Assembly: GCA_949524905.1 (NCBI GenBank) | Contig: CATINC010000007.1 | Coordinates: 248,001 to 312,000, forward strand | Source: Opitutia bacterium UBA7350 | Lineage (GTDB): Bacteria > Verrucomicrobiota > Verrucomicrobiia > Opitutales > Coraliomargaritaceae | Reading direction: 5' to 3' | DNA length: 64,000 nucleotides | Part shown: in pieces, positions 28,346 through 37,058 of the stretch | Layout: the number at the start of each line of letters is the position of its first letter | How positions within the stretch are numbered: position 1 is the first letter of the stretch | Notes under the pieces: generated by a model | Databases searched by the model: none | Seen by the model: only the letters and a program-made list of their open reading frames with translations | Told to the model about the DNA's origin: nothing | Made by a program: the position numbers and the translations under genes

Positions 28346-28914
28346 TAACTTCCCGGTTTGATGGCGGGACTGCTCTGCAATTCAGGCGGCAGGGCATCGG
28401 CTGGATAGGTGGGAAAACTCAGTTGCGCTAGGCTGTGGTGAGGCACATCAAAGGTCGTTGCGCCTGCGCTACGGTCTACAATAACCCCAACTGCGACCGG
28501 GTCAGCGCCGTGTTTTCGGCATTGTGCCAGTGCTTCGATTACCCGACCACCGCGGGTGATCACGTCCTCAACGATCAAAACTTTTTCGCCCGGTTCAAAT
28601 TTAAAATTGCGCCTTAGTTCGAGTTGATCGTCTACTTTTTCGAGAAAAATAAAGCGGGTGCCTAAGAGGCGAGCGACCTCTTGCCCAATGACGAGGCCCC
28701 CCATTGCGGGGCCAACGACGGTCGTAGCGCCATAGACCTTGAGGTCCTCAATCATCATTTCTGCGAGGCGAGTGACCTTATCGATATACTGGCATACTTG
28801 GGCGCACTGGAAAAAATGCGCGCTGTGAAGCCCGGATCGTAGGAGGAAATGCCCTTCCAATAAGGCACCGCTTTCGCGGAATATAGAGAGAACTTCCTCG
28901 TTATTTTGCTTCAT
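28345..28914 (-). CDS. pyrE: Orotate phosphoribosyltransferase
   Basis: Adds the PRPP ribose-phosphate to orotate, the fifth step of pyrimidine synthesis. The PRPP loop is VLIVEDVITRGGRVIEAL near residue 115, GPAMGGLVIGQEVAR binds substrate, and FLLRSGLHSAHFFQC is the N-terminal region. I start at the ATG at 28914 (189 aa); the ORF track uses a GTG six codons upstream. carB of the same pathway is elsewhere in the window. Confidence 0.94.
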   Translation of the reverse strand: MKQNNEEVLSIFRESGALLEGHFLLRSGLHSAHFFQCAQVCQYIDKVTRLAEMMIEDLKVYGATTVVGPAMGGLVIGQEVARLLGTRFIFLEKVDDQLELRRNFKFEPGEKVLIVEDVITRGGRVIEALAQCRKHGADPVAVGVIVDRSAGATTFDVPHHSLAQLSFPTYPADALPPELQSSPAIKPGS

Positions 28915-29030
28915 AGGCTTACTTTGGCTCACAAGTAAGCGGCTGTGAAGCTGGAAATAAAAAATTTAACGCGGGGTACTCCGAAATGCCTCAGTGCCTG
29001 GATTTACTCGTCTCAAAAACGAGCGTGGCA

Positions 29031-29183
29031 TCATTTTAAATCGTCTGCCGAATCATCGACAGGTGTCATTTTAATCCAGCCATCTTCCTTTTTATTAGCA
29101 TTTTCCATGGAGCACAAGCAGCCGGTGAGAAAAAAAATAATACTTAAATTTAATACTATAAATGGATATAATAACTTATTCAT
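29031..29183 (-). CDS. Small putative lipoprotein, 50 aa
   Basis: Not in the ORF track. From the ATG at 29183 the minus strand encodes 50 residues: a short basic start, a hydrophobic core (PFIVLNLSIIFF), the lipobox LTGC, and a short charged tail (GWIKMTPVDDSADDLK). It is more A/T-rich than its neighbours. It lies upstream of pyrE on the same strand and divergent from the LptF/G gene. No function is recognised; the intact lipobox is the main evidence that it is real. Confidence 0.6.
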   Translation of the reverse strand: MNKLLYPFIVLNLSIIFFLTGCLCSMENANKKEDGWIKMTPVDDSADDLK

Positions 29184-29306
29184 ATAAATTTAATAACCTA
29201 ATAAATTAATTTTGTAAACCCTAATCAATGGAATCTAGCTTTTGTCAGCGGTTAAGCTTGTGGCTTGTGCTATGCCCTGCCTTAGCCCTATTTTAACTAT
29301 TCTTTC

Positions 29307-30452
29307 ATGCTATTTTTGCTACACCGCTACCTTTTTCGGCAAATCTCGACTGCCACCGCCTTAGCCTTGGCCTTATTTGTCTTTGTTCTGCTCTTGGGAA
29401 ATGCCATGGGCGATATTTTTGGTCTCATGTTAGCGGGCAAACTGGATGCCCTCTTATGTTTTAAGCTAGTGGCATTGTTGATCCCCTATGTGTCGGTATA
29501 TGCACTACCGCTCGGGATGTTGGCGGGAACCCTCATGGCGATGGGGCGCTTGTCTTCGCAGAATGAGATTACCGCCATGAAATCAGCCGGACTAGGCTTA
29601 GGGCAACTTACAAGCCCAGTCTTTTTACTCGCCTCTTTGGGAGTGGTGGTAGGATTGATCATCAATTTGCACTATGCGCCACAATCGCGAGCGGCCTATA
29701 AAGGCTTAATTGCCTCGGCAGTAACAGAAAATCCTTTGAGCTTTATTGAACCTCGCCGCTTTATAAATGAATTTCCTGGAGCGGTGATCTATGCCGGTAA
29801 TCGAGAAGGCGCTCTTTTGAACGATGTTTGGTTTTGGAAGCTGAATGACGATAGGGAAGTTGAGTTGTTCATCCGCGGGCGCGCCGGAAAAATCGATTAT
29901 CGTGAATCCGAAAATGCCATGACTTTAACCTTGATGGATGGAACCACTGAGCAACGAAAAACAGGTGGCGAAGCTGGTTTTAAAAATGCAGAATTTAACA
30001 TGTTGGATTTTGGGGAGCTTTCCTTTGAGTGGTCTCTGAATTCCGTCGTTGAAACTCAGGCAACACAGCCTACAAAGCTCAAATACTTGACCTTTGCGCA
30101 AAAGATGGCGCACCGAAAACAACTGATTGCATCCGAGATTGCAGCTGGCACTGGACTTTCAAAAGAACGCGTACAACTTCAGTTTCATCTTCAACAAAAT
30201 TGCGCCTATGCGTTCTCTGTATTTTCGCTGGCAATGTTTGCAATCCCCCTTGCTATCCGTGTGGGGCGACACGAAAGCTATGCAAATTTGGCACTCGCTT
30301 TGGTGGTGGCATTGATTTTTTATTCTCTAATGATCTCGGTTAATTGGTTACAGGGGATCGATTGGTTGCGTCCGGATTTATTAATTTGGCTACCCAATAT
30401 TCTTTTTCAGTCGCTTGGGATTTACCTATTAGCGCGTACTAACCGACACTAA
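29307..30452 (+). CDS. LptF/LptG-family permease
   Basis: A 381-aa inner-membrane protein of the YjgP/YjgQ family, which with LptB extracts lipopolysaccharide and passes it to LptC. It has three N-terminal helices, a periplasmic beta-jellyroll-like domain (~150-270) and three C-terminal helices. LHRYLFRQISTATALAL at the start and the PLGMLAGTLMAMGRLSSQNEITAMKSAG stretch are diagnostic. Whether it is LptF or LptG cannot be told; its partner is not here. It is followed after 2 bases by pabB. Confidence 0.88.
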   Translation: MLFLLHRYLFRQISTATALALALFVFVLLLGNAMGDIFGLMLAGKLDALLCFKLVALLIPYVSVYALPLGMLAGTLMAMGRLSSQNEITAMKSAGLGLGQLTSPVFLLASLGVVVGLIINLHYAPQSRAAYKGLIASAVTENPLSFIEPRRFINEFPGAVIYAGNREGALLNDVWFWKLNDDREVELFIRGRAGKIDYRESENAMTLTLMDGTTEQRKTGGEAGFKNAEFNMLDFGELSFEWSLNSVVETQATQPTKLKYLTFAQKMAHRKQLIASEIAAGTGLSKERVQLQFHLQQNCAYAFSVFSLAMFAIPLAIRVGRHESYANLALALVVALIFYSLMISVNWLQGIDWLRPDLLIWLPNILFQSLGIYLLARTNRH

Positions 30453-30454
30453 AG

Positions 30455-31777
30455 ATGCAGGTGCGTGAATTAGAAGGACCATGGTCCTCGGAGGATTTGT
30501 TGCTGCGTTTTCGAGCTGCGCAGGGTTTCTTTGCTTTGGATAGTGCGCAATCAAATGATGGGCTCGGAAAGTGGAGTTTTTTTGGCGCTAATCCTTATGA
30601 AGTGATAACGAATGGCGCGGATTTAAGCGAGCTACGTGCGGCGATGCAGCGGCATTGTCCGCCAACGCATCCATCGATTCCTTTTACCGGAGGGGCTGTG
30701 GGTTATCTGTCATACGACTACGGGCGGCGACTAGAACGCCTTCCAGAGCAAGCCGCAGATGATCGTCAGATTCCGGATCTACATTTTGGACTATATGATG
30801 GCATTGCCGCACTGGAGCACCGCACGGGTAAGTTGTATTTAATCGCGCATGGTATCCATGCGCCAGAAGCGAAGGTGCTGGATGCATTAGAGTTAATGTT
30901 TAAATCGCCTGCGCCTGAAACAAACTGGGAGCAACCCGTGCGTGGATCTTGGGAGTGGAACTGTACGGAGGCAGATTTCATGTGCTCGGTAGAAGCCATC
31001 CGCGAATACATTGCAAGCGGGGATGCCTATCAGGTGAATTTGTCGCGCCGTGCGCGATGTCGATACCAAGGGGCTCCCATGCAGCTTTACCAAGCTTTAC
31101 GCCGCGGCAATCCCGCTCCTTACGGTGCCTATATTGATTGCGGTCATTGGCAGTTGATTTCGACTTCACCGGAGCAATTTTTACGTAAATCGGGGCAGAC
31201 TTTATCCACTCGGCCGATCAAGGGCACTCGACCTCGGGGAGTGGGCAGTAAAGAGGACGCTGCTTTAGCGGCTGAATTAGAGCATTCAGTAAAAGAGCGT
31301 GCGGAGTTGTTGATGATTGTGGATTTGGTGCGCAATGATCTTGGGCGAGTAGCGGAGTATGGTTCCGTGAAGGTGGAGCAATTATACCATCAGGAATACT
31401 ACGCCCGTGTAATGCACCAAACGGCTCAAGTGCGTGCGCTTATGGCGAAGGGCAGGGATATTTTTGATTGTATTGAAGCACTCTTTCCTGGGGGTTCGAT
31501 AACGGGCGCGCCCAAGGTGCGTGCCATGGAAATCATTGAGGAACTCGAGCCGACTCGGAGAGGGGTCTATTGCGGATCCATGGGCTATATTGGTTTTGAT
31601 GGCGAAGCTGAGCTCAATATTGCCATTCGAAGTCTGCACTTAAAGGACGGATGGCTGGACTATCAGGCTGGAGGCGGTATTGTTTGGGACTCGGACCCGA
31701 AGGCGGAGTTGCAGGAAACCCTGGATAAAGGACGCGCCATCCACGAGAGTATCGAAGCATTATGTCAGCTATCATAA
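30455..31777 (+). CDS. pabB: Aminodeoxychorismate synthase component I
   Basis: Converts chorismate plus ammonia to 4-amino-4-deoxychorismate for folate synthesis. Residues ~145-440 are the chorismate-utilising domain with YQVNLSRR, the PIKGTRPRG motif whose lysine is typical of PabB rather than TrpE, VDLVRNDLGRV, and FPGGSITGAPKVRAMEII. The N-terminal half resembles the anthranilate-synthase N-terminal domain (GGAVGYLSYDYGRRLE). At 440 aa it lacks a fused glutaminase; no pabA gene is adjacent. It overlaps pabC by 16 bases. Confidence 0.92.
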   Translation: MQVRELEGPWSSEDLLLRFRAAQGFFALDSAQSNDGLGKWSFFGANPYEVITNGADLSELRAAMQRHCPPTHPSIPFTGGAVGYLSYDYGRRLERLPEQAADDRQIPDLHFGLYDGIAALEHRTGKLYLIAHGIHAPEAKVLDALELMFKSPAPETNWEQPVRGSWEWNCTEADFMCSVEAIREYIASGDAYQVNLSRRARCRYQGAPMQLYQALRRGNPAPYGAYIDCGHWQLISTSPEQFLRKSGQTLSTRPIKGTRPRGVGSKEDAALAAELEHSVKERAELLMIVDLVRNDLGRVAEYGSVKVEQLYHQEYYARVMHQTAQVRALMAKGRDIFDCIEALFPGGSITGAPKVRAMEIIEELEPTRRGVYCGSMGYIGFDGEAELNIAIRSLHLKDGWLDYQAGGGIVWDSDPKAELQETLDKGRAIHESIEALCQLS

Positions 31778-32577
31778 AAATCGCAGCCGATAGCCGCGTG
31801 GAATTTAAACCAACGGATGCGGGGTTTGCTTACGGTGAGGGCTTGTTTGAAACCATCAAGTGTTTCGATGGTGGGTTTTGTTTCTGGGGAGCGCATTGGG
31901 CGCGTTTGACCGCCTCATCGGCAGCGCTTGGCTTTGACTTACCAGAGGAGGGGGCAGTTTTAGCGGCCTTGCGTGAATGGAAAGCCATTGAAGGCAGCGA
32001 TGTGGAGATTTTGAAATTGTCGCTTTTGCGAGAGGGAGATACGAGCGTGCTTTACCTCTATGGGCGGCCAGCTTTAGCGGATCTGCCGGAGAGTGTGCGC
32101 TTGGGGGTTGAAAAAGATACACGTGTAAATTCTGCTTCGCTATTAACGGGGCATAAGTCCCATAATTATATGGAAAACATGGTTCTTTGGCGCAGAGCGC
32201 AGGCGGCAGGCTACTATGATTATTTGCGCTTAAATACAGAGGGTCACCTGGCGGAGACCTGTGTTGCAAATATTTTCTTTATTAAGGGCGGCGTCCTGCA
32301 TACCCCTGCCTTGGAAACAGGGGTTCTTGGCGGCGTGGTCCGAGCTGAAACCTTGCGGTTAGCTGCGGCGGAAAATATCGAAACGTGTGAAGGCGAGTAT
32401 ACCTTGAAAGACCTCGCACAAGCCGAGGCCGTTTTTTTGACCAATTCCGTGAAAGGGATTGTTTCCGTGGATTCTGTTGAGTCTGTATTTAAGTCCCGTA
32501 AATTAGAGATTGAGCAGGTTGAAACATTGAGCGCCCGACTTGCCGTCGCTGAACAAAATACTTCTGTAATACCTTAA
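31762..32577 (+). CDS. pabC: Aminodeoxychorismate lyase (class IV PLP enzyme)
   Basis: Releases pyruvate from aminodeoxychorismate to give p-aminobenzoate. The class IV fold shows FAYGEGLFETIK near residue 23, the PLP lysine in GHKSHNYMEN near 130, and HLAETCVANIFFIKGG followed by PALETGVLGGVVR near 190. A D-amino-acid or branched-chain aminotransferase would look similar, but its place between pabB and folP makes PabC the best reading. 271 aa; its stop overlaps the folP start (TAATG). Confidence 0.88.
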   Translation: MSAIIKIAADSRVEFKPTDAGFAYGEGLFETIKCFDGGFCFWGAHWARLTASSAALGFDLPEEGAVLAALREWKAIEGSDVEILKLSLLREGDTSVLYLYGRPALADLPESVRLGVEKDTRVNSASLLTGHKSHNYMENMVLWRRAQAAGYYDYLRLNTEGHLAETCVANIFFIKGGVLHTPALETGVLGGVVRAETLRLAAAENIETCEGEYTLKDLAQAEAVFLTNSVKGIVSVDSVESVFKSRKLEIEQVETLSARLAVAEQNTSVIP

Positions 32578-33425
32578 TGACAGCTGATAAAACATTTCAT
32601 ACCCGGCGAAAGGATTTGCCTTTGGGTCAGCAGACACACTTTGCGGGTATTTTAAATTTAACCCCAGATTCATTTTCTGATGGCGGGGATTTCAATCATA
32701 TGGCAGCAGCGAAGGCGCATTTTCACAGCATGGTAAGAGAAGGTGCAGTCATCATCGATATTGGCGGAGAATCAACTCGTCCAGGGTTTGAGCCAGTTTC
32801 TGAGCTGGAAGAATTAGAGCGCGTCATCCCATTTATCGAGTCCATTCGCGAAGAAACGGATGTCTTGATTTCAGTGGACACCTCTAAGAGTGCAGTGGCC
32901 GCCGCCGCTTTGACGGCAGGAGCAGATATTATAAATGATATTTGGGGCGCACAGGGGGATCCCGCCATGGCAGGGGTCATTGGTTCAGCAAAAGCAGGCT
33001 GTATTTTGATGCACAACCGTCCGGCAGAGGCGGCGGGGGTAGGGGACGTTGTTGCTGGCATTTTAGATTTTTGGGAAGCCTCGGTAGCTCGGGTTTTAGA
33101 AGCAGGGGTAGGAGCCGGATCTATTCTCCTGGATCCGGGCTTGGGCTTTGGGAAAACCTATGAAGAGAACTGGGAAATAATGCGCCAACTCAAAGAGTTG
33201 CAGACAGCGGGCTACCCGCTTCTATTGGGGGCATCGCGAAAATCCATGCTGGCTCGCTTGTTGCAAATTGAAGATCCTAAGGCTCGACTCAGTGGAACTT
33301 TGGGGACAACTGCGTGTGCAATTCAGTCTGGAGTTGATTTTCTTCGTGTGCACGATGTACGCGAAAACCGCGAATGCGCGGATGTTTTGAATTATTGCCT
33401 TTATGGAACAAACGACAAAAATTGA
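32577..33425 (+). CDS. folP: Dihydropteroate synthase
   Basis: Joins p-aminobenzoate to dihydropterin pyrophosphate. The TIM-barrel motifs are clear: GILNLTPDSFSDGG near residue 24, DIGGESTRPG near 62, ISVDTSK, NDIWG near 120, DPGLGFGKT near 185 and GASRKSML near 218. At 282 aa it is full length. The gene is coupled to pabC by a one-base overlap and overlaps folB by 23 bases. Confidence 0.96.
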   Translation: MTADKTFHTRRKDLPLGQQTHFAGILNLTPDSFSDGGDFNHMAAAKAHFHSMVREGAVIIDIGGESTRPGFEPVSELEELERVIPFIESIREETDVLISVDTSKSAVAAAALTAGADIINDIWGAQGDPAMAGVIGSAKAGCILMHNRPAEAAGVGDVVAGILDFWEASVARVLEAGVGAGSILLDPGLGFGKTYEENWEIMRQLKELQTAGYPLLLGASRKSMLARLLQIEDPKARLSGTLGTTACAIQSGVDFLRVHDVRENRECADVLNYCLYGTNDKN

Positions 33426-33771
33426 GTTAAAGGGACTGGAATTTTTTGCTTACCACGGAGTTCTGCCTGAGGAGGCGAAGCTAGGGCAACAATTTTCTGT
33501 GGATGTGATTTTAAAACTGGACTCGGGTCTGCGTTTTGAAAGCGATGCCGTAGAATCTACGGTCAACTATGCGGAGGTATATGCCTTGGTGGATGCCATC
33601 TTTACGGGCGAACGCTTTAATTTAATAGAGCGCGCTGCAGAGGTAATTGCGGGACGGATTCTCAGGGATTTTGGACGGGTCGTTGAAGTAGCGGTGAAGG
33701 TGCGTAAGCCTGCTGCCCCCATCTCTGGTATTTTTGAATATTGCTCGGCGGAGGTGACGCAATGCCGTTAA
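33403..33771 (+). CDS. folB: Dihydroneopterin aldolase
   Basis: Cleaves dihydroneopterin to hydroxymethyl-dihydropterin. In 122 aa it shows IELKGLEFFAYHGVLPEEAKLGQ at the start, the catalytic glutamate and tyrosine region FAYHGVLPEE, VNYAEVYALV, and VAVKVRKPAAPISG with the conserved lysine near the end. It is the small homo-oligomeric FolB type. Its last bases hold the ribosome site and start of folK. Confidence 0.94.
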   Translation: MEQTTKIELKGLEFFAYHGVLPEEAKLGQQFSVDVILKLDSGLRFESDAVESTVNYAEVYALVDAIFTGERFNLIERAAEVIAGRILRDFGRVVEVAVKVRKPAAPISGIFEYCSAEVTQCR

Positions 33772-34274
33772 CACGTGCCTTTGTAGCGTTTGGCAGCAAT
33801 GTTGGTGATCGTTTGGAAACCATGCGAGAGGCCTTGCGTTTGCTGACTGCGGACGGAAAAACGCGACGGATGAAGACAAGTCCAGTTTATCAGAACCGGG
33901 CGGTAGGGATGGGAGACGCCGATCCTTTTTTGAATGCGGTGGTAGAATTTAAAACGGCCTTGGATGCCGATGCTTTGCTTGAGCAGTGTTTTTTGGTGGA
34001 GGCAAAGTTGGGTCGCCAGCGAGCGACCTCATGGCAACCACGTACACTGGATCTAGACTTGCTCGCCTATGGAACTGAGCAGCGCAGGGACGCGCATTTG
34101 ACGCTCCCGCATCCGCGTATTTCGGAACGTGATTTTGTGGCACAACCTTTATGTGATCTGGCGCCTGATTTGGAAATCAATGGGCAAACAATGCAAGCCA
34201 TTGTGGCGGCTCTGCCAGAGTTTGAACTTGAGCTTTTCCGTGAACAGCTGGAAGGGCAGTCTCCAAAGCAATGA
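33762..34274 (+). CDS. folK: 2-amino-4-hydroxy-6-hydroxymethyldihydropteridine pyrophosphokinase
   Basis: Pyrophosphorylates hydroxymethyl-dihydropterin, the step before FolP. It shows FVAFGSNVGDRLETM near the start, SPVYQNRAVG near residue 46, and the ATSWQPRTLDLDLLAYG motif near 90-105 with LPHPRISERDFV after it. A strong GGAGGTGA lies just before the ATG at 33762 and decides the start (170 aa) over the upstream TTG in the track. The stop overlaps the next start (ATGA). Confidence 0.94.
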   Translation: MPLTRAFVAFGSNVGDRLETMREALRLLTADGKTRRMKTSPVYQNRAVGMGDADPFLNAVVEFKTALDADALLEQCFLVEAKLGRQRATSWQPRTLDLDLLAYGTEQRRDAHLTLPHPRISERDFVAQPLCDLAPDLEINGQTMQAIVAALPEFELELFREQLEGQSPKQ

Positions 34275-34567
34275 AACCCGAGGTTGAAATTGAATATTGT
34301 CCAGGTTGCCGGTGGTTGATGCGAGCAGCTTGGACATCGCAGGAATTACTAACAACTTTTGAGGGAGTGCTTGGAGCCGTGCGTTTGTGCCCATCTGAAA
34401 TAGGTGGTCGTTTTACCGTACGTATCAATGGAGAGCTTGTTTGGGATCGTGCGACCGAGGGACGATTTCCGGAAATGAAGGAATTAAAACAGTTATTGCG
34501 AGACCGCATTGCACCCGATCGCGATTTAGGACACAGCGATCGAAAGGAGAGCTGCGAGCATGACTGA
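34271..34567 (+). CDS. SelT/SelW/SelH-like thioredoxin-fold (Rdx) protein
   Basis: A 98-aa protein starting VEIEYCPGCRWLMRAAW, with the CxxC of the selenoprotein-W-like Rdx family (Cys, not Sec), then ELLTTFEGVLGAVRLCPSEIGGRFTVRING, the family's middle strand pattern. These proteins have a thioredoxin-like fold and a presumed redox role, but bacterial members have no firm function. It is coupled at both ends: ATGA overlap with folK and 8-base overlap with the glycosylase gene. Confidence 0.85.
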   Translation: MKPEVEIEYCPGCRWLMRAAWTSQELLTTFEGVLGAVRLCPSEIGGRFTVRINGELVWDRATEGRFPEMKELKQLLRDRIAPDRDLGHSDRKESCEHD

Positions 34568-35282
34568 TACTGCAGAGGCCATGGTGGTGGCTGCGAAGGC
34601 ATTGGCGGATGGAGTGGATGCCCTTAACTTTGCTCCACCCACGGAAGTGGTCTATAATCCATTACGCTATGCTTGGGCTGCGCATGAGCAGTACTTAAGA
34701 CTGCATGCTCAAGGAAAGAAGCGGGTTATTTTTATGGGGATGAATCCCGGGCCCTTTGGTATGGCGCAATGCGGAATTCCCTTTGGAGAAATTACCTTGG
34801 TACGTGATTGGGTTGGAGTAGAGGCTGCGGTGGATCAACCTCCGGTAGTGCACCCGAAGCGCCCAATTGAAGGATTTGCCTGCACGCGTAGCGAAGTCAG
34901 CGGGCGGCGTTTGTGGGGTGCTTTTAGGGACCGCTTCGGCAATGCGGAAGCTTTTTTTGCAAACCATTATGTAGCGAATTATTGCCCTTTAGTTTTTATG
35001 GAGTCTTCGGGGAAAAACCGCACGCCTGATAAATTGGCAGCATCTGAGAGGGTGGCTTTAGAGTCATTATGCGCTATCCATTTACAAGCAATTGTTCAGG
35101 CTTTAAATCCGGAATGGGTCATCGGGGTGGGTGCGTTTGCGGAGCAAATGGCTAAGGATGCTCTGGATGGCACGGAAGTGCGTATCGGGCGAATTTTGCA
35201 TCCAAGTCCGGCGAGTCCGGCAGCGAATCGCGGTTGGGCAGAGCAGGCGACTGCGCAGTTAGAGGCCTTGGGTATTTGGTGA
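34560..35282 (+). CDS. SMUG1-type uracil-DNA glycosylase
   Basis: Removes uracil (and oxidised pyrimidines in known members) from DNA. In 240 aa it carries the SMUG1 motif GMNPGPFGMAQCGIPFGE near residue 60 and the leucine-loop counterpart HPSPASPAANRGW near 220; both differ from family 1 UNG (GQDPYH) and match the single-strand-selective family. SMUG1 is sporadic in bacteria and otherwise mostly animal. It ends the folate run with an 8-base overlap to the SelW-like gene. Confidence 0.92.
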   Translation: MTDTAEAMVVAAKALADGVDALNFAPPTEVVYNPLRYAWAAHEQYLRLHAQGKKRVIFMGMNPGPFGMAQCGIPFGEITLVRDWVGVEAAVDQPPVVHPKRPIEGFACTRSEVSGRRLWGAFRDRFGNAEAFFANHYVANYCPLVFMESSGKNRTPDKLAASERVALESLCAIHLQAIVQALNPEWVIGVGAFAEQMAKDALDGTEVRIGRILHPSPASPAANRGWAEQATAQLEALGIW

Positions 35283-35353
35283 AAGTGAACTCCATTTGCA
35301 TTAAAAAATTGTCAACTTTGTTTAAGTATGTCCTTTAATGTAAAGTTTAGACG

Positions 35354-35743
35354 ATGCGTATTACATTATTAAAGTCGAAATTGCTACGGGCAGAGGTAAC
35401 CGATAGGGCTCTTCATTACGAGGGGAGTTTAGCCATCGACATGGATTTTATGAAGGCCGTCGGCCTGCAACCCTACGAGAAAATTTTGGTAGGGAACATC
35501 AGTAACGGTGAACGTTTTGAGACGTATGCTATTGAGGCGCCGCGTGGATCGCATTGCATCGCCCTAAATGGTGCGGCGGCTCATAAAGGGCAACTAGGTG
35601 ATCTGTTGGTGGTGATGGCTTTTGGTGAATTTGAGACGAAGGATGCCTGCGACTGGAAGCCGCAGGTGCTCTTGCTTTCTGACGGCAATCAGGTGTCGGT
35701 ATTAAAAGATAAAGTTCAGGTTGCAAAGGACACTAAGCTCTAA
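35354..35743 (+). CDS. panD: Aspartate 1-decarboxylase precursor
   Basis: Makes beta-alanine from aspartate for pantothenate. The 129-aa precursor holds the self-cleavage site YEGSLAID, where Gly-Ser breaks to form the pyruvoyl group, with [18 protein letters not shown] before and [26 protein letters not shown] after. It is separated from the glycosylase gene by about 70 A/T-rich bases likely to hold a promoter, and is followed closely by the Fur-family gene. Confidence 0.96.
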   Translation: MRITLLKSKLLRAEVTDRALHYEGSLAIDMDFMKAVGLQPYEKILVGNISNGERFETYAIEAPRGSHCIALNGAAAHKGQLGDLLVVMAFGEFETKDACDWKPQVLLLSDGNQVSVLKDKVQVAKDTKL

Positions 35744-35756
35744 GATTGGGGGTGGC

Positions 35757-36128
35757 ATGATGCTACAGACGAAACAGCGGAACGCTATACTTGAGGTTTT
35801 GCAGGAGGCAAAGCGTCCATTGACTCGAGCGGAGATTTTATCACTGACCCGAAAAAAAATGCCACGTCTCGGGTCTTCTACGGTTGACCGCGCCATTAAA
35901 AAATTTTCTGAGACCTTTGATTTAGTGGGGGTTGATTTTCCAGGACAACCGCGGCGGTATGAATTACCTGCCGAAGGAGAACACCCGCACTTTATTTGTC
36001 GCAAGTGCAACCGGGTGTATGATCTGGAAGGGATTATGGCATTACCGCCATTGCAAGCACCGAAGGGCTATATCGTGATGGGCGGAGAGATTATTTATTC
36101 CGGTATATGTGCGTCATGCAACCAATGA
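35757..36128 (+). CDS. Fur-family metalloregulator
   Basis: A 123-aa winged-helix repressor. Residues ~1-75 form the DNA-binding domain (KQRNAILEVLQEAKRPLTRAEI); the C-terminal dimerisation half carries a structural-zinc pair HFICRKCNRVYDLEG and a second CxxC at the end (GICASCNQ). The subtype (Fur, Zur or PerR) is not clear. The ATG at 35757 follows a GGGGGTGG ribosome site; the track adds 12 residues. Its stop overlaps the start of the BtuF-like gene (ATGA), hinting that it controls a metal- or cobalamin-related uptake gene. Confidence 0.88.
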   Translation: MMLQTKQRNAILEVLQEAKRPLTRAEILSLTRKKMPRLGSSTVDRAIKKFSETFDLVGVDFPGQPRRYELPAEGEHPHFICRKCNRVYDLEGIMALPPLQAPKGYIVMGGEIIYSGICASCNQ

Positions 36129-37003
36129 ACCTATTAGCGAGGGCTTGCCTTCTGGTTGTATTTTTACTGGGGTTTGCCTGTTCACCAGCAAAGCAGGATT
36201 TTGGGGGCAAGGTTGACGAAGTTCGACGTTTAGTGAGTTTGGCGCCCAGTCTTACGGAGGCAGTTTTCGCGCTTGGAGCAGGAGACTTATTGGTTGGGCG
36301 TTCTAATTATTGTAATTACCCGACAAGGGCGACTGCAGTGGATAGGGTTGGGCGCATGGATGCACCTAAAGTGGAGCGTATTTTGGCTTTGCACCCTGAT
36401 CGGGTTTTGGTGACAAATTTAACACCTGCAGATGTAGTGGCGAGAATGCAGAAAGTAGGTCTGAGAGTGCTGCATCTGCGTTCGGATCGACTGGGAGACA
36501 TTATCGCGACTTACAAGGAACTCGGTATACTTTTAAATCTCGAGACCAAAGCGGCTCTTTTGATTGATCAGCTTGAGTCGGCGATGGCGACTCTTGCGGT
36601 AAATGATGCTCCGCTTGGCAGTCGCTTAAAGGCCTGTTTGCTCTACGGCCTCGAGGCACCGTATTTTAGTGCTGGCAAGGATACCTTTCCAAGTGAGTTA
36701 ATGGCACAGGCTGGATTTGAAAATCTGGCGGACAAAGCGTCTTTGGCTTGGCCGCAACTCGACTTGGAATGGTTGGTGCAAGAAAACCCCGACTGTTTGT
36801 TTATTGCAACTCGTGAGGACACTCCCTCAAAGGAGGTGAAGCTTCTTCAAATGCGTTCAAGTGAGGTTTGGTCGCAGATCACCGCGGTGCGCAAGGGGCA
36901 AGTTTATTTTATTACCGGAGATGCCCTTTCTGTTCCGGGTCTGCGGGTGATCGATGCTCTTAAGGTTTTTTCTAAAGCACGAGTAGCGATTGAAGTTCCC
37001 TGA
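36125..37003 (+). CDS. BtuF-like periplasmic binding lipoprotein (cobalamin / metal-chelate type)
   Basis: A 292-aa class III substrate-binding protein. The N-terminus is a lipoprotein signal (LLGFAC), followed by LVSLAPSLTEAVFALGAGDLLVGRSNYCNYP, very like BtuF, and a second lobe after a long helix. The permease and ATPase are not adjacent. The ATG at 36125 overlaps the stop of the Fur-family gene; the ORF track begins 18 bases earlier. Likely ligands are cobalamin or a ferric/metal chelate; the Fur-family neighbour favours a metal link. Confidence 0.85.
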   Translation: MNLLARACLLVVFLLGFACSPAKQDFGGKVDEVRRLVSLAPSLTEAVFALGAGDLLVGRSNYCNYPTRATAVDRVGRMDAPKVERILALHPDRVLVTNLTPADVVARMQKVGLRVLHLRSDRLGDIIATYKELGILLNLETKAALLIDQLESAMATLAVNDAPLGSRLKACLLYGLEAPYFSAGKDTFPSELMAQAGFENLADKASLAWPQLDLEWLVQENPDCLFIATREDTPSKEVKLLQMRSSEVWSQITAVRKGQVYFITGDALSVPGLRVIDALKVFSKARVAIEVP

Positions 37004-37058
37004 GTGAATGCTTGCAGAGGTAGGCCTTCTTGTGGATAAGGTAGCCACGCATGGAGTT

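Noticed and set aside
28945-29187. Plus-strand ORF of 80 aa
   Set aside because: Antisense to the 50-aa lipoprotein; composition is irregular and there is no family pattern.
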